A DNA stretch of 64,000 nucleotides, from assembly GCF_002197815.1 (NCBI RefSeq), contig NZ_NIUB01000002.1, positions 146,379 to 210,378 of the forward strand, given 5' to 3'. This DNA comes from Pseudomonas oleovorans subsp. oleovorans (GTDB lineage: Bacteria; Pseudomonadota; Gammaproteobacteria; Pseudomonadales; Pseudomonadaceae). The translations under genes and the position numbers were made by a program. Below are positions 45,452-56,206 of this stretch, piece by piece. Numbering within the stretch: position 1 is the stretch's first letter; every line of letters begins with the position of its first letter. Under the pieces are notes generated by a model. It was not told the origin of the DNA, searched no databases, and saw only the letters and a list, made by a program, of their open reading frames with translations.

Positions 45452-46647
45452 GCGAGAGCATCTTCGCCGAGCGCACCGTGCAGAATCTGCTGGACACCGA
45501 CTTCTACAAGCTGACCATGATGCAGGCGGTGCTGCACAACTACCCCAACGCCGAAGTGGAATGGGAGTTCCGCTGCCGCAGTAGCGAGGATCTGACGCCC
45601 TACCTGGCCGAAATCCGCTACCAGATCGAACGCCTCAGCGAGCTGAGCCTAAGCGTCGACCAGCTCGCCTTTCTCGACAGCATTCCCTTCATCAAGCCCG
45701 ACTTCATCCGCTTTCTGAGTTTGTTCCGCTTCAACCTGCGCTACGTGTACACCAGCATCGAAGACGGCCAGTTGAACATCCGCCTGCGCGGTCCCTGGCT
45801 GCACGTGATCCTCTTCGAAGTACCGCTGCTGGCCATCGTCAGCGAAGTGCGCAACCGCTATCGCTACCGCGAAGTGCTGCTCGAACAGGCCGCCGAGCGC
45901 CTGTACGAGAAGCTCGATTGGCTCAAGGCCGAAGCCTCGCCGAGCGAACTGGCCGGCTTCCAGCTGGCTGATTTCGGTACTCGCCGGCGCTTCTCTTACC
46001 GCGTGCAGGAGCAGGCGGTGCATATCCTCAAGCGCGACTTCCCCGGGCGTTTCGTCGGTACCAGCAACGTGCACCTGGCCCGCGAATTCGACCTCAAGCC
46101 CATTGGCACCATGGCCCACGAATGGTTGATGGCGCACCAGCAACTCGGCCCGCGCCTGATCGACAGCCAGATCGCCGCACTCGACTGCTGGGTGCGCGAA
46201 TACCGCGGGTTACTTGGCATCGCCCTGACCGACTGCATCACCATGGATGCCTTCCTGGCCGATTTCGACCTGTACTTCGCCAAGCTCTTCGACGGCCTGC
46301 GCCATGACTCCGGCGACCCACTGGTATGGGCGGAAAAAGCTATCGCCCACTACGAGAAACTCGGCATCGACCCCAAAAGCAAGACCCTGGTGTTCTCCGA
46401 CGGGCTCGACCTGCCCAAGTCGCTGCAGCTCTACCGTGCACTTTCCGGGCGAATCCACGTAAGCTTCGGCATCGGCACCAACCTGACCTGCGACATCCCT
46501 GGCGTCACTCCGATGAACGTCGTAATCAAGATGACCGCCTGCAATGGTCAGCCGGTGGCGAAGATTTCCGATACGCCTGGCAAGACCCAATGCCGCGACG
46601 AGAATTTCGTCAGTTACCTGAAACACGTCTTTCGCGTGACCCAGTGA
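45448..46647 (+). CDS. pncB: Nicotinate phosphoribosyltransferase
   Basis: At 399 residues this is full-length PncB. N-terminal [20 protein letters not shown] (near 12) binds nicotinate, [16 protein letters not shown] is near 174, and [14 protein letters not shown] is near 311. The His that is phosphorylated lies in [11 protein letters not shown], about residue 207. It converts nicotinate, PRPP and ATP to nicotinate mononucleotide. It lies between pncA and nadE. Confidence 0.96.
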   Translation: MSESIFAERTVQNLLDTDFYKLTMMQAVLHNYPNAEVEWEFRCRSSEDLTPYLAEIRYQIERLSELSLSVDQLAFLDSIPFIKPDFIRFLSLFRFNLRYVYTSIEDGQLNIRLRGPWLHVILFEVPLLAIVSEVRNRYRYREVLLEQAAERLYEKLDWLKAEASPSELAGFQLADFGTRRRFSYRVQEQAVHILKRDFPGRFVGTSNVHLAREFDLKPIGTMAHEWLMAHQQLGPRLIDSQIAALDCWVREYRGLLGIALTDCITMDAFLADFDLYFAKLFDGLRHDSGDPLVWAEKAIAHYEKLGIDPKSKTLVFSDGLDLPKSLQLYRALSGRIHVSFGIGTNLTCDIPGVTPMNVVIKMTACNGQPVAKISDTPGKTQCRDENFVSYLKHVFRVTQ

Positions 46648-46657
46648 GGACCCAGAC

Positions 46658-47485
46658 ATGAGCAACCGCCAAGCCGAAATCGCCGCCGCTCTCGACGTAG
46701 TGCCGCCGTTCGCCGATGAGGCAGCGCTGAGCGCCGAAATCGAACGGCGCAAGACCTTTATCAAGAACACCCTGAAGAATTCCGGCCTCAAGGTGCTTGT
46801 GCTGGGTATCAGCGGTGGCGTCGACTCGACCACGGCCGGGCGTCTGGCTCAGCTCGCGGTCGAGGAATTACGCGCCGAGAGCGGCGATAGCGCCTATCGC
46901 TTCATCGCCATGCGTCTGCCGCACAACACCCAGCATGACGAGCATGACGCACAGGATTCACTGCAATTCATCCGTGCCGACGAGAACACTACAGTCAACA
47001 TTGCTGATAGCGTCCACGGCCTGGCCCAGCAGGTCAGCCACCTGGAGCAACTAAGCCATGTCCGACGCGACTTCGTACTGGGCAACGTCAAGGCCCGCAT
47101 TCGCATGGTCGCCCAGTTCGCCATCGCCAACGCCAACAACGGCCTGGTGATCGGCACCGATCATGCCGCCGAGGCGGTCATGGGCTTCTTCACCAAATTC
47201 GGTGATGGCGCCTGCGACCTGGCCCCGCTGTCTGGCCTGGTGAAGAAACAGGTACGCGCCATCGCCGCACACCTGGGAGCACCGCAGCATCTGGTGATGA
47301 AAACGCCGACTGCCGATCTGGAAGAATTGCGCCCGGGCAAACCGGACGAGGAAGCCCATGGCGTGACCTATGCCGAGATCGACGCCTTCCTGCATGGCGA
47401 GACCGTCAGCGACGAGGCCTACGCCACCATCGTGCGCACCTACGACGCCACCCGCCACAAGCGCGAGCTGCCGCTGGTGCCTTGA
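46658..47485 (+). CDS. nadE: NH3-dependent NAD+ synthetase
   Basis: 275 residues, the length of the ammonia-dependent enzyme without a glutaminase domain. The PP-loop [17 protein letters not shown] (from residue 51) binds [32 protein letters not shown] near 166 binds deamido-NAD. It completes NAD+ synthesis in the salvage pathway and ends the NrtR-controlled operon. A terminator follows. Confidence 0.96.
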   Translation: MSNRQAEIAAALDVVPPFADEAALSAEIERRKTFIKNTLKNSGLKVLVLGISGGVDSTTAGRLAQLAVEELRAESGDSAYRFIAMRLPHNTQHDEHDAQDSLQFIRADENTTVNIADSVHGLAQQVSHLEQLSHVRRDFVLGNVKARIRMVAQFAIANANNGLVIGTDHAAEAVMGFFTKFGDGACDLAPLSGLVKKQVRAIAAHLGAPQHLVMKTPTADLEELRPGKPDEEAHGVTYAEIDAFLHGETVSDEAYATIVRTYDATRHKRELPLVP

Positions 47486-47500
47486 TCGCAGAGGGCAGAA

Positions 47501-47533
47501 ACGAAGAAGCCGGGCAATGCCCGGCTTCTTCGT
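47501..47533. terminator. Terminator between convergent nadE and dcd
   Basis: ACGAAGAAGCCGGGCA (47501-47516) and TGCCCGGCTTCTTCGT (47518-47533) are perfect 16-bp arms. It serves the converging nadE and dcd transcripts. Confidence 0.8.
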
Positions 47534-47547
47534 ATCAGGAGGTTCGA

Positions 47548-48114
47548 TCAGGCCTTGGGCAGGGTTACACCGGTCTGCCCCTGGTACTTGCCACCGCGAT
47601 CGCGATACGACACCTCACAGGCCTCGTCGGACTGCAGGAACAGCATCTGCGCCACACCTTCGTGGGCGTAGATCTTCGCCGGCAGGTTGGTGGTGTTGGA
47701 GAACTCCAGGGTCACATGGCCTTCCCACTCCGGCTCCAGCGGCGTGACGTTGACGATGATGCCGCAACGCGCGTAAGTGCTCTTGCCCAGGCAGATGGTC
47801 AGTACGTCACGCGGAATACGGAAGTATTCGACGGTACGGGCCAGGGCAAAGGAGTTAGGCGGAATGATGCAAACATCGCTCTTGATGTCGACGAAGCTCT
47901 TCTCATCGAAATTCTTCGGGTCGACGATGGCCGAATGGATGTTGGTGAACACCTTGAATTCATCAGCGCAGCGTACGTCGTAGCCGTAGCTGGAAACACC
48001 GTAAGAGATGACGCGGCTATCATCGGCACCGCGTACCTGGCGCTCGACGTAGGGCTCGATCATGCCGTGTTCCTGGGCCATGCGGCGAATCCACTTGTCC
48101 GATTTGATGCTCAT
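47548..48114 (-). CDS. dcd: dCTP deaminase
   Basis: A 188-residue full-length Dcd. [14 protein letters not shown] is near 10, and the catalytic region is [28 protein letters not shown], with the nucleophilic Glu in HVTLEFSN near 138. The C-terminus [12 protein letters not shown] closes the active site. It deaminates dCTP to dUTP for thymidylate synthesis. It converges on nadE. Confidence 0.96.
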   Translation of the reverse strand: MSIKSDKWIRRMAQEHGMIEPYVERQVRGADDSRVISYGVSSYGYDVRCADEFKVFTNIHSAIVDPKNFDEKSFVDIKSDVCIIPPNSFALARTVEYFRIPRDVLTICLGKSTYARCGIIVNVTPLEPEWEGHVTLEFSNTTNLPAKIYAHEGVAQMLFLQSDEACEVSYRDRGGKYQGQTGVTLPKA

Positions 48115-48414
48115 GGCGAGGTGTCCTGAGTGGGCTATTGCAAGAAAAGTGAGCGCATCTTACCGATGCAGGCGCCACGCTTCAAAGAGTGCCGGCGCGC
48201 CCATCAGTCATTATTTGCAAAAAAGCTGCATCGACTATTCGCACTTGGCGATAAAACCACGTATGGTGTCCCCACTGTGCTGCATGTGTCACCGCGAATC
48301 GCTACTTGATGCCTAGATCTCGATCCAAACATCGTCCGACTCCTAGTACTCGTTGCACTCAGTCCCGGCCTGGGCTTTTCCAGGGCTGTTATTACTTTTG
48401 TTAGGAGACATCAC
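48115..48414. other. Upstream and leader region of the cold-shock gene
   Basis: A 300-bp gap between divergent dcd and the cold-shock gene. Its right half would form the long 5' leader usual for cold-shock mRNAs, ending in TTAGGAGACATCAC before the ATG. The part near 48240-48260 is AT-richer. No clear promoter hexamers or small gene stand out. Confidence 0.4.
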
Positions 48415-48624
48415 ATGTCCAATCGTCAGACTGGCACCGTTAAGTGGTTCAACGATGAGAAAGGCTACGGCTTCATCACCCCGCAATCCGGTGACGACCT
48501 CTTCGTACACTTCAAAGCCATTCAGAGCGATGGTTTCAAGAGCCTGAAAGAAGGCCAGCAAGTGACTTTCGTGGCCACCCGTGGTCAGAAAGGCATGCAG
48601 GCTGAGGAAGTTCAGGTTGTCTAA
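48415..48624 (+). CDS. CspA-family cold-shock protein
   Basis: 69 residues forming one cold-shock domain: [14 protein letters not shown] with RNP1 (KGYGFI) at 16-21, and DLFVHF (RNP2) near 28. It binds single-stranded RNA and DNA and melts mRNA structure. AGGAG lies 8 bases before the start codon. A strong terminator follows within 20 bp, so it is a single-gene transcript. Confidence 0.95.
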   Translation: MSNRQTGTVKWFNDEKGYGFITPQSGDDLFVHFKAIQSDGFKSLKEGQQVTFVATRGQKGMQAEEVQVV

Positions 48625-48642
48625 CCTGAGCTGACCTGCTTG

Positions 48643-48673
48643 AAAAGAGCCCCGCCTAGTGCGGGGCTTTTTT
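48643..48673 (+). terminator. Rho-independent terminator of the cold-shock gene
   Basis: AGCCCCGC (48648-48655), loop CTAGT, GCGGGGCT (48661-48668), then TTTTT. Adjacent A and T bases extend the stem. Confidence 0.93.
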
Positions 48674-48691
48674 ATGGGTGTTTGCACGCCC

Positions 48692-48753
48692 TGTAGGAGC
48701 GGATTTATCCGCGATTCGCGGCTGAAGCGGAATGCCGCCCAGCCGCTCCTACA
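48692..48753. repeat. REP pair (BIME-like)
   Basis: TGTAGGAGCGG at the left and CCGCTCCTACA at 48743-48753 are complementary ends; TTTATCCGCGATTCGCGGCT forms an inner hairpin. This and the next element fill the 410-bp gap between the cold-shock gene and apbC. Confidence 0.7.
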
Positions 48754-48767
48754 GAAGCAGGAAAGGC

Positions 48768-48880
48768 TGCCAAAGCAGCTTTTCGTAGGAGCCCCGCCCC
48801 GGGGCGAGTTTTTAAATGTGCGCCGCTCTGATTCGCGGCGGGGCGCCGCTCCTACAAATTCGATACTCCGACGCTTGAAC
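48768..48880. repeat. REP pair, near-duplicate of the element at 52387-52500
   Basis: GTAGGAGC (48785-48792) and GCTCCTAC (48848-48855) bound an inner CCCCGCCCCGGGG and CGCGGCGGGGCG. The wider block starts GCCAAAGCAGCTTTTCGTAGG and ends ACGCTTGAAC (cited by position). The block at 52387-52500 has the same order with a few changes. Confidence 0.7.
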
Positions 48881-48960
48881 TAAGTCGGGTGGTAGAGCTG
48901 CGCAGGATGCCCACGTCGCAGGGCAATTGGAAAGCCACGCCAGAACCGAGTCGCCTGCAT

Positions 48961-49010
48961 TGCCCTCTCCCGCCCTTCGGGCACCCTCTCCCATAAATGG
49001 GAGAGGGTCA
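48961..49010. repeat. Extragenic palindrome (CCCTCTCCC type)
   Basis: ACCCTCTCCCAT (48983-48994) and ATGGGAGAGGGT (48997-49008) are perfect 12-bp arms. A second CCCTCTCCC copy and a small hairpin CCCTTCGGG precede it. It is 27 bp past the end of apbC and could serve as its terminator. Confidence 0.6.
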
Positions 49011-49035
49011 TCAGAAAGCCGCTGCGCGGCCGCTG

Positions 49036-50124
49036 TTAGTCCTCGCTGATCTCGATGCTGGGCATGGCCGGTTTGCCAGCCAGAGCGATACGTGCGCCGA
49101 CCTTGCGCGCCAGATCCTGGTAGATCATGGCGATCTGGCTTTCAGGGTCGGCCACCGTGGTGGGCTTGCCGTCATCGGCCTGCATGCGAATCGCCATCGA
49201 CAGCGGCAGCGAGGCCAGCAGCTCGACGCCATATTGCGCAGCCAGCTTCTCACCGCCGCCCTCGCCAAACAGGTGTTCGGCATGGCCGCAGTTGGAGCAG
49301 ATGTGCACGGCCATGTTTTCCACCACGCCCAACACCGGGATGTGCACCTTGCGGAACATCTCCACGCCTTTCTTGGCATCGAGCAGCGCCAGGTCCTGCG
49401 GCGTAGTGACGATCACGCTGCCAGCCACCGGCACCTTCTGCGCCAGGGTCAGCTGGATATCGCCGGTGCCCGGCGGCATGTCCACCACCAGATAATCGAG
49501 ATCGTTCCAGGCGGTCTGGGTGATCAACTGCAGCAAAGCGCCACTGACCATCGGCCCGCGCCAGACCATCGGCGTGTTGTCGTCGGTGAGAAAGGCCATG
49601 GACATCACCTGCACACCATGGGCCTCGAGCGGCACGAACCATTTCTGATCCTTGACCTGCGGGCGCGTGTCTTCGGCGATGCCGAACATGATGCCCTGGC
49701 TGGGGCCGTAGATATCGGCATCGAGAATACCCACCCGCGCGCCTTCACGGGCCAGCGCAAGCGCCAGGTTGGCTGCGGTGGTGGATTTGCCCACTCCGCC
49801 CTTGCCCGAGGCCACGGCGATCACGTTCTTCACCCCTGCCAACGCCGGTACCTGAGCCTGGCCCTGGTGCGAGTCGATCACGCAATCGACCTTTACCTGC
49901 GCACTGTCGACACCATCGAGGTTCTCCAGCGCCATCTGCAGCATCTGCGCCCAACCGTTTTTGAACAAACCGGCGGCGTAGCCCAGTTCCAGACGTACGG
50001 TGACGCGCGCGCCCTGGATGTCGACCTCGCGCAGGCAACCGGCGCTGACCGGGTCCTGATCGAGATGGGGGTCGGTGAACTGACGCAGACAAGCTTCGAC
50101 CGCTTCGCGGGTGACGGCACTCAT
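49036..50124 (-). CDS. apbC: Iron-sulfur cluster carrier ATPase ApbC (Mrp/NBP35)
   Basis: This 362-residue protein has an N-terminal MIP18-like domain (about 1-90) and a P-loop ATPase. Deviant Walker A ASGKGGVGKSTT is near residue 105, and DADIYGPSQGIMFG and DMPPGTGDIQLTL follow. The Fe-S-binding CSNC (ICSNCGHAEHLFG) is near 275. It carries 4Fe-4S clusters to apoproteins. ATG 50124 is chosen; the in-frame extension to 50229 covers the divergent promoter shared with metG. Confidence 0.93.
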   Translation of the reverse strand: MSAVTREAVEACLRQFTDPHLDQDPVSAGCLREVDIQGARVTVRLELGYAAGLFKNGWAQMLQMALENLDGVDSAQVKVDCVIDSHQGQAQVPALAGVKNVIAVASGKGGVGKSTTAANLALALAREGARVGILDADIYGPSQGIMFGIAEDTRPQVKDQKWFVPLEAHGVQVMSMAFLTDDNTPMVWRGPMVSGALLQLITQTAWNDLDYLVVDMPPGTGDIQLTLAQKVPVAGSVIVTTPQDLALLDAKKGVEMFRKVHIPVLGVVENMAVHICSNCGHAEHLFGEGGGEKLAAQYGVELLASLPLSMAIRMQADDGKPTTVADPESQIAMIYQDLARKVGARIALAGKPAMPSIEISED

Positions 50125-50286
50125 GCATGGACTCCAGAAGGCAGCGGAAAAACAGGCCAGCATCATAGCAGCAGCATCGAACCATGCGCGGTACATCGAC
50201 CACGCTTGCCGGGTGCAGGTGGCTTGCAACTGTCCACTGCTTTATAGTTGCCGACTCCCTTTGTTTTACCAGTGCAGCCGATCACC

Positions 50287-52323
50287 ATGAGCGAAGCCCG
50301 CAAGATTCTCGTTACCAGCGCCCTCCCCTATGCCAACGGCTCCATCCACCTCGGCCATATGCTCGAGTACGTGCAGACCGACATGTGGGTGCGCTACCAG
50401 AAGCTGCGCGGCAATCAGGCGATCTACGTCTGCGCCGACGACGCCCACGGTTCGGCGATCATGTTGCGCGCCGAGAAAGAAGGCATCACGCCCGAGCAAC
50501 TGATCGATGGCGTACGTGCCGAGCATATGGCCGACTTCGCCGACTTCGGCGTGGACTTCGACAACTACCACTCGACTCACTCCGAGGAAAACCGCGAGCT
50601 GTGCGCGTCCATTTACCTGGCGCTGCGCGACAAGGGCCATATCGCCACTCGCGCTGTGACCCAGTACTTCGATCCCGAGAAGGGCATGTTCCTCGCCGAC
50701 CGCTTCATCAAGGGCACCTGCCCGAAATGCGGCACCGAGGACCAGTACGGCGACAACTGTGAGAAATGCGGTGCCACCTATTCGCCAACCGAGTTGAAGA
50801 ACCCGCGCTCGGCCATCTCCGGCGCAGTGCCGGTACTCAAGGAGTCGCAGCATTTCTTCTTCAAGTTGCCGGACTTCGAGGCCATGCTCAAGCAATGGAC
50901 GCGCTCTGGTGCACTACAGGACGCAGTGGCCAACAAGATCGCCGAGTGGCTCGACGGCGGCCTGCAGGAGTGGGACATCAGCCGCGATGCGCCGTACTTC
51001 GGCTTCGAGATTCCGGGCGAGGCGGGCAAATACTTCTACGTCTGGCTTGACGCGCCGATCGGCTACATGGCCAGCTTCAAGAACCTCTGCAGCAAACGCC
51101 CGGAGCTGGACTTCGATGCGTTCTGGGGCAAGGACTCGACCGCCGAGCTGTATCACTTCATCGGCAAGGACATCGTCAACTTCCACGCCCTGTTCTGGCC
51201 GGCCATGCTCGAAGGCGCCGGCTACCGTAAGCCCACCGCGGTCAACGTGCACGGCTACCTGACGGTCAACGGCCAGAAAATGTCCAAGTCGCGCGGCACC
51301 TTCATCAAGGCGCGCACCTATCTGGACCACCTGAACCCGGAATACCTGCGCTACTACTACGCCTCCAAGCTGGGCCGTGGCGTGGATGATCTGGATCTGA
51401 ACCTCGAAGACTTCGTGCAGAAGGTCAACTCGGACCTGGTCGGCAAAGTAGTGAATATCGCCAGCCGCTGCGCGGGCTTCATCCACAAGGGCAACGATGG
51501 CCTGCTGGTCGCCGCCAACCCGGAGCCGGAGCTGTGGGACGCCTTCCAGGCCGCCGCACCGAGCATTGCCGAGGCCTATGAAGCGCGCGACTTCTCCCGC
51601 GCCATGCGCGAGATCATGGCGCTGGCCGACCGCGCCAACGCCTGGATCGCCGACAAGGCGCCCTGGGCACTGAACAAGGTCGAAGGCAAGCAGGCCGAAG
51701 TGCAGGAAATCTGCGCGCTGGGCATCAACCTGTTCCGCCAGTTGGTGATCATGCTCAAGCCCGTGCTGCCGAAGCTGGCCGCCGAGGCCGAAGCCTTCCT
51801 CAACGTGCAGCCGCAAACCTGGGCCGACCTGGCACTGCCACTGGCCAACCATCAGCTGAACCCGTTCAACCCGCTGTTGACCCGCATCGAGCCAGCAAAA
51901 ATCGAAGCCATGATCGAAGCCTCCAAGGAAGACCTGGCCGCCGAAGCGCCCAAGCCTCAAGGCAACGGTGAACTTGCCAAGGATCCGCTGGCTGCCGAGA
52001 TCAACTTCGACGCCTTCGCCGCTGTCGACCTGCGTATTGCCCTGATCGAGAAGTGCGAGTTCGTCGAAGGCGCCGACAAGCTGCTGCGCCTGTCGCTGGA
52101 CATCGGCGACGAGAAGCGCAACGTGTTCTCCGGCATCAAGTCCGCCTACCCGGACCCGAGCAAGCTGGAAGGTCGCCTGACCCTGTACGTCGCCAATCTG
52201 GCGCCGCGCAAGATGAAGTTCGGCATCAGCGAAGGCATGGTCCTGGCGGCCGGCCCTGGTGGTGAGGAAATCTACCTGCTCAGCCCGGACAGCGGCGCCA
52301 AACCGGGTCAGCGCGTCAAGTAA
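50287..52323 (+). CDS. metG: Methionyl-tRNA synthetase
   Basis: A 678-residue class I synthetase. HLGH is at 21-24, a zinc knuckle ([18 protein letters not shown]) near 145, and KMSKS near 337. The C-terminal 100 residues are a tRNA-binding OB fold ([29 protein letters not shown]), as in the long bacterial form. It is divergent from apbC, as elsewhere in Pseudomonas. The start at 50287 gives [18 protein letters not shown]. Confidence 0.97.
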   Translation: MSEARKILVTSALPYANGSIHLGHMLEYVQTDMWVRYQKLRGNQAIYVCADDAHGSAIMLRAEKEGITPEQLIDGVRAEHMADFADFGVDFDNYHSTHSEENRELCASIYLALRDKGHIATRAVTQYFDPEKGMFLADRFIKGTCPKCGTEDQYGDNCEKCGATYSPTELKNPRSAISGAVPVLKESQHFFFKLPDFEAMLKQWTRSGALQDAVANKIAEWLDGGLQEWDISRDAPYFGFEIPGEAGKYFYVWLDAPIGYMASFKNLCSKRPELDFDAFWGKDSTAELYHFIGKDIVNFHALFWPAMLEGAGYRKPTAVNVHGYLTVNGQKMSKSRGTFIKARTYLDHLNPEYLRYYYASKLGRGVDDLDLNLEDFVQKVNSDLVGKVVNIASRCAGFIHKGNDGLLVAANPEPELWDAFQAAAPSIAEAYEARDFSRAMREIMALADRANAWIADKAPWALNKVEGKQAEVQEICALGINLFRQLVIMLKPVLPKLAAEAEAFLNVQPQTWADLALPLANHQLNPFNPLLTRIEPAKIEAMIEASKEDLAAEAPKPQGNGELAKDPLAAEINFDAFAAVDLRIALIEKCEFVEGADKLLRLSLDIGDEKRNVFSGIKSAYPDPSKLEGRLTLYVANLAPRKMKFGISEGMVLAAGPGGEEIYLLSPDSGAKPGQRVK

Positions 52324-52350
52324 GCACACGCTAGGCTTATCGCTGTCGAA

Positions 52351-52528
52351 CAAGCCGGCCAATGCCTAATGCCAGTCAGATAAGATTGCCAAAGCGGCCT
52401 TTCGTAGGAGCCCCGCCTCGGGGCGAAGCTTTTCAATTGCGCATCGCCCTGGTTCGCGGCGGGGCGCCGCTCCTACGTATTCGCAGCGGCGACGCTTAAC
52501 TGACTGGCATTAGGCCAATGCCGGCTTG
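52351..52528. mobile_element. Element with 34-bp terminal inverted repeats around a REP pair
   Basis: The outer arms (52351-52384 and 52495-52528) match in inverted orientation at 29 of 34 positions, with the identical core CCTAATGCCAGTCAG. Inside lies the REP pair at 52404-52476. A further copy of the arm core CCTAATGCCAGTCAGTTAAG occurs at 63810-63829. This may be a non-autonomous transposable element or a composite palindrome; no transposase or target duplication is evident. Confidence 0.5.
52404..52476. repeat. REP pair inside the inverted-repeat element
   Basis: GTAGGAGC (52404-52411) and GCTCCTAC (52469-52476) with inner CCCCGCCTCGGGG and CGCGGCGGGGCG. It is a near copy of the pair at 48785-48855. 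Confidence 0.75.
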
Positions 52529-52598
52529 TTTGCATCTACGCGCTTCCCGATAATAGGCGCCCTTTTCCTATGGCCTTTGCGCACTCGACGGCAACCCG

Positions 52599-53183
52599 AT
52601 GACCGAACTCGTCCTGATCATGGTCAGCGCCATCCTGGTCAATAACTTCGTGCTGGTGCAGTTCCTCGGCCTGTGCCCGTTCATGGGCGTGTCGAAGAAG
52701 ATCGAAACCGCCATCGGCCTGTCCCTGGCGACTACCTTCGTGCTGACCCTGGCCGCCATGTGCAGCTACCTGGTGCAGCAGTACGTGCTCAAGCCGCTGG
52801 ATCTGGAATTTCTGCGCACCATCAGCTTCATCCTGGTGATCGCCGTAGTGGTGCAGTTCACCGAGATGGTCGTGAACAAAACCAGCCCGCTGCTGTATCG
52901 CGTGTTGGGCATTTTCCTGCCGCTGATCACCACCAACTGCATCGTCCTCGGCGTTGCCCTGCTCAATGCCAACAAGGCCGAGTTCACCTTCATCACCGCT
53001 ACCGCCAATGGTTTCGCTGCCGGCCTGGGCTTCTCCCTGGTGCTGGTGCTGTTCGCCGCCATGCGTGAACGCATCGCCATCGCCGACGTACCGAAATCCT
53101 TCCAGGGCGCGGCCATCGGCATGATCACCGCGGGCCTGATGTCGCTGGCGTTCATGGGCTTTACCGGGTTGATCAAGCTATGA
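52599..53183 (+). CDS. rsxA: Rnf/Rsx electron-transport complex subunit A
   Basis: A 194-residue membrane protein with six helices, [31 protein letters not shown] near 24 and [17 protein letters not shown] near 108, conserved in RnfA/NqrE. It helps form the inner-membrane core that links NADH/ferredoxin electron transfer to ion movement; in gamma-proteobacteria Rsx also keeps SoxR reduced. It is the first gene of the operon and overlaps rsxB by 4 bp. No clear ribosome site is visible. Confidence 0.95.
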   Translation: MTELVLIMVSAILVNNFVLVQFLGLCPFMGVSKKIETAIGLSLATTFVLTLAAMCSYLVQQYVLKPLDLEFLRTISFILVIAVVVQFTEMVVNKTSPLLYRVLGIFLPLITTNCIVLGVALLNANKAEFTFITATANGFAAGLGFSLVLVLFAAMRERIAIADVPKSFQGAAIGMITAGLMSLAFMGFTGLIKL

Positions 53184-53755
53184 GCCTGGTGCTGGTCGCC
53201 GTCTTCGCCCTGCTTGCTCTGTGCCTGATCGCCGGTGCCATCCTTGGTTTTGCCGCCGTGCGCTTCAAGGTCGAGGGTGACCCCATTGCCGAACAGATCA
53301 ACGCCCTGCTGCCGCAAACCCAGTGCGGCCAGTGCGGCTACCCCGGCTGCAAGCCCTACGCCGAGGCCATCGCCGGCGGCGACAAGATCAACAAGTGCCC
53401 GCCTGGTGGCGAGGCGACCATCCAGGCGCTGGCCGATCTGCTCGACGTCGAAGCAGAACCACTGGACGCGGTGGAAGGCGAGAAGCCGCAGATGGTCGCC
53501 TTCATCCGTGAAGCCGAATGCATTGGCTGCACCAAGTGCATTCAGGCCTGCCCGGTGGATGCCATCGTAGGCGCGGCGCGGCAGATGCACACGGTGATCG
53601 CCAGCGAATGCACCGGCTGCGACCTGTGCGTCGAGCCCTGCCCGGTGGACTGCATCGACATGATAGAAGTCGGTAGCACCGTACAGAGCTGGAAATGGGA
53701 CAAGCCGCTGGCTCCCGGCCAATTGATCGCCAGTGACCGGGAGCAGGCGGCATGA
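53180..53755 (+). CDS. rsxB: Rnf/Rsx electron-transport complex subunit B
   Basis: 191 residues: one N-terminal membrane helix, then a 4Fe-4S motif ([11 protein letters not shown]...CPPGG, near 47-75) and two ferredoxin-type clusters ([14 protein letters not shown] and [14 protein letters not shown], near 115-160). This iron-sulfur subunit accepts electrons in the Rnf complex. It overlaps both neighbours by 4 bp. Confidence 0.95.
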   Translation: MSLVLVAVFALLALCLIAGAILGFAAVRFKVEGDPIAEQINALLPQTQCGQCGYPGCKPYAEAIAGGDKINKCPPGGEATIQALADLLDVEAEPLDAVEGEKPQMVAFIREAECIGCTKCIQACPVDAIVGAARQMHTVIASECTGCDLCVEPCPVDCIDMIEVGSTVQSWKWDKPLAPGQLIASDREQAA

Positions 53756-56013
53756 GCGCGCAGGAAAAGATCTGGGATATCCCCGGCGGCATCCACCCGG
53801 CCGAGCGCAAGGAGCTGTCCAACCGCACGCCGATCCAGCAGGCTCCGTTGCCCAAACGCCTGGTGTTGCCGCTAGGCCAGCATATCGGTACGGTCGCCGA
53901 GCCTTGCGTGGTCGTCGGCCAACGAGTGCGCAAGGGCGAAAAGATTGCCGAAGCCAACGGCGTGGTCAGCGTACCGCTGCATGCGCCGACGTCCGGCACT
54001 GTCGTCTTCATCGGTGAACAGCCCTACCCACACGCCTCCGGCATACTGGCGCCGGCCATCGTCATTGACAGCGACGGCCTAGACGAGTGGATCGAACTGG
54101 CGCCACATCCTGACTACCGCAGCCTGGAGCCCGGCGAACTACTGACGCTGATCCGCGAGGCCGGCATCAGCGGCCTGGGCGGCGCCGGTTTTCCCACCGT
54201 GCTGAAGATCACTGCGCGGCCGACGCAAAAGATCCACACGCTGATCATCAATGGCACCGAGTGCGAGCCCTATATCACCGCCGATGACCTACTGATGCGT
54301 GAGCGCGCCGGCGAACTGGTTTCCGGCATCGATATCCTGGTGCAGCTAATCCAGCCCGATCAGGTGCTGATCGGCATCGAGGACAACAAGCCCGAGGCCA
54401 TCGCCGCGGTGCGCGGCGCCTGCAGCGAGCGCAGCTACCAGGTGCGGGTGTTTCCCACCAAGTACCCCTCCGGCGGCGAGAAACAGCTGATCCAGATTCT
54501 CACCGGTGTCGAGGTGCCCTCGGGCGGGCTGCCGGCCGATATCGGCATTCTCTGCCAGAACGTCGGCACTTGCGTGGCCATCCACGACGCGGTGGTACAC
54601 GGCAAGCCGCTGATCTCGCGCATCACCACCCTGACTGGCGAGGCGCTGACGCGCCCGGGTAACGTCGAGGCGCTGCTCGGCACGCCGGTGGGCGAGCTGC
54701 TGGAGTTCGCCGGGCTGGACACCAGCAAACTCAATCGCCTGATCATGGGCGGGCCGATGATGGGCTTCACCCTGCTCAGCCTCGACGTACCGCTGATCAA
54801 GACCAGCAACTGCCTGCTGGCCAGCACCGCTGCCGAGCTGCCGCCGCCACCGCCGGCCATGCCCTGCATCCGCTGCGGCGAATGCGCCGAGGCCTGTCCG
54901 GCCAGCCTGTTGCCGCAACAACTGCACTTCTTCGCCCTGGGCCAGGAGCACGAGCAGCTCAAGGCGCACAACTTGTTCGACTGCATCGAGTGCGGCGCCT
55001 GCGCCTACGTCTGTCCATCCAGTATCCCGCTGGTGCAGTACTACCGCGCGGCCAAGGCGGAAATTCGCGAGCTGGAACAGAAACAGCTCAAGGCCGAGCA
55101 CTCCAAACAGCGCTTCGAGCAGCGCCAGGAACGCCTGCGCCGCGCCGAGGAACAGAAGGAAGCCGAGCGCAAGGCCCGCGCCGAGAAGGCCGCCCGCGCC
55201 AAGGCGGCACAAGCCGAAGCGCCCCCTGCTGCGGCAGCCGCACCGGCCGACGAAACGCTGAAGAAACTCAAGATCGAAGCCAGCATGGCCCAGGTCGCGC
55301 TGAAAAAGGCGGAAAAACAGCTGGCCGCCCACGATACGCCCGAACTGCAGGCGCAGGTCAGCGAGCTGCGCGCCGCTGCCAAAGCCGCACAGCAGGCACT
55401 GGCAGACGCCCAGACCGCAGCACCTGCGCCGACGCCGGCGCCGGCTCCCAAGCCGACCGGTGACGAAGTGCTGAAGAAAGCCAAGATCGAAGCCGCCATG
55501 CTCAAGGCCCAGCTGCGCAAGCTGGAAAAGATCGAGAACCCGGACGACGAGCAGCAGGCCGAAATCACCCGCGTTCGCCAGCAACTGGAAGCAGCCGAGA
55601 AAGCCCTTGCCGACCTGGAGAAGCAGGCGCCCGCCCCCGCTGCCAAACCCGCCGGTGACGACGCCTTGAAAAAGGCCAAGGTCGAGCTGGCGATGAAACG
55701 CGCCGAACTGAAGAAGGCCGAGAAGGCCGGCGCTGACGAAGCCGCACTGCAGCCGCTGCGCGATGCCCTGACCGCCGCCGAGCAAGCCCTGCATGCCGCC
55801 GAGGCGGCCTCGGGCAAGCCGGCGCCGGAGCTGGTACGCACCGAACGCCCCGGCGTGGACGAAAAATTCAAGGCGCTGAAGACCGAGGCGGCCTTCGCCC
55901 GCGCCGACCTGCGCAAGCTGGAGCGTGACGAGAGCGCCGCTGGCGAGGCGCTGGAACAGGCACGCACACGCCTGACCGAAGCGGAGCGCAAGCTGAACGA
56001 ATATCAACCCTGA
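53752..56013 (+). CDS. rsxC: Rnf/Rsx electron-transport complex subunit C
   Basis: A 753-residue peripheral subunit. The N-terminal half (1-435) is Rnf[14 protein letters not shown], the NADH/FMN part [11 protein letters not shown] (near 143), and two 4Fe-4S motifs ([24 protein letters not shown], near 373-425). From about 500 the protein is an Ala/Lys/Glu-rich coiled-coil tail with four copies of the pattern L-K-K-x-K-I/V-E-x-A-M/F-x-x-A-x-L-x-K-L/A-E. Such tails vary in length among gamma-proteobacterial RnfC proteins. Confidence 0.94.
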   Translation: MSAQEKIWDIPGGIHPAERKELSNRTPIQQAPLPKRLVLPLGQHIGTVAEPCVVVGQRVRKGEKIAEANGVVSVPLHAPTSGTVVFIGEQPYPHASGILAPAIVIDSDGLDEWIELAPHPDYRSLEPGELLTLIREAGISGLGGAGFPTVLKITARPTQKIHTLIINGTECEPYITADDLLMRERAGELVSGIDILVQLIQPDQVLIGIEDNKPEAIAAVRGACSERSYQVRVFPTKYPSGGEKQLIQILTGVEVPSGGLPADIGILCQNVGTCVAIHDAVVHGKPLISRITTLTGEALTRPGNVEALLGTPVGELLEFAGLDTSKLNRLIMGGPMMGFTLLSLDVPLIKTSNCLLASTAAELPPPPPAMPCIRCGECAEACPASLLPQQLHFFALGQEHEQLKAHNLFDCIECGACAYVCPSSIPLVQYYRAAKAEIRELEQKQLKAEHSKQRFEQRQERLRRAEEQKEAERKARAEKAARAKAAQAEAPPAAAAAPADETLKKLKIEASMAQVALKKAEKQLAAHDTPELQAQVSELRAAAKAAQQALADAQTAAPAPTPAPAPKPTGDEVLKKAKIEAAMLKAQLRKLEKIENPDDEQQAEITRVRQQLEAAEKALADLEKQAPAPAAKPAGDDALKKAKVELAMKRAELKKAEKAGADEAALQPLRDALTAAEQALHAAEAASGKPAPELVRTERPGVDEKFKALKTEAAFARADLRKLERDESAAGEALEQARTRLTEAERKLNEYQP

Positions 56014-56051
56014 CAACCGGCCCGGATTGCATTCGGGCTGCTGCACCGTTC

Positions 56052-56112
56052 TGTAGGAGCCAGCTTGCTGGCGATCATGGCCAAAAGCATCGCCGGCAAG
56101 CCGGCTCCTACA
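56052..56112. repeat. REP pair between rsxC and rsxD
   Basis: TGTAGGAGCCAGCTTGCTGG on the left and the complement ending GGCTCCTACA on the right, with ATCGCCGGCAAGCCGGC as an inner hairpin. It lies within the operon, in the 193-bp gap, and might stabilise or divide the transcript. Confidence 0.8.
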
Positions 56113-56206
56113 GTCCTTGGCATCGCATGCAGCCTGGATAACATCGGGGGAATCGACACACCACTGCGCTCAATACGAACGCAGTAACAGAACCACCGGA
56201 GCGCCG

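Noticed and set aside
50914..52362. Minus-strand open frame (482 residues) opposite metG
   Set aside because: It lies wholly across metG, which has complete synthetase motifs. Composition suggests a codon-bias shadow.
54346..56046. Long minus-strand open frame (566 residues) antisense to rsxC
   Set aside because: The reverse of the Ala/Lys/Glu-rich repeat yields a Leu/Gly-rich translation without family motifs. RsxC with its iron-sulfur motifs is the real product.
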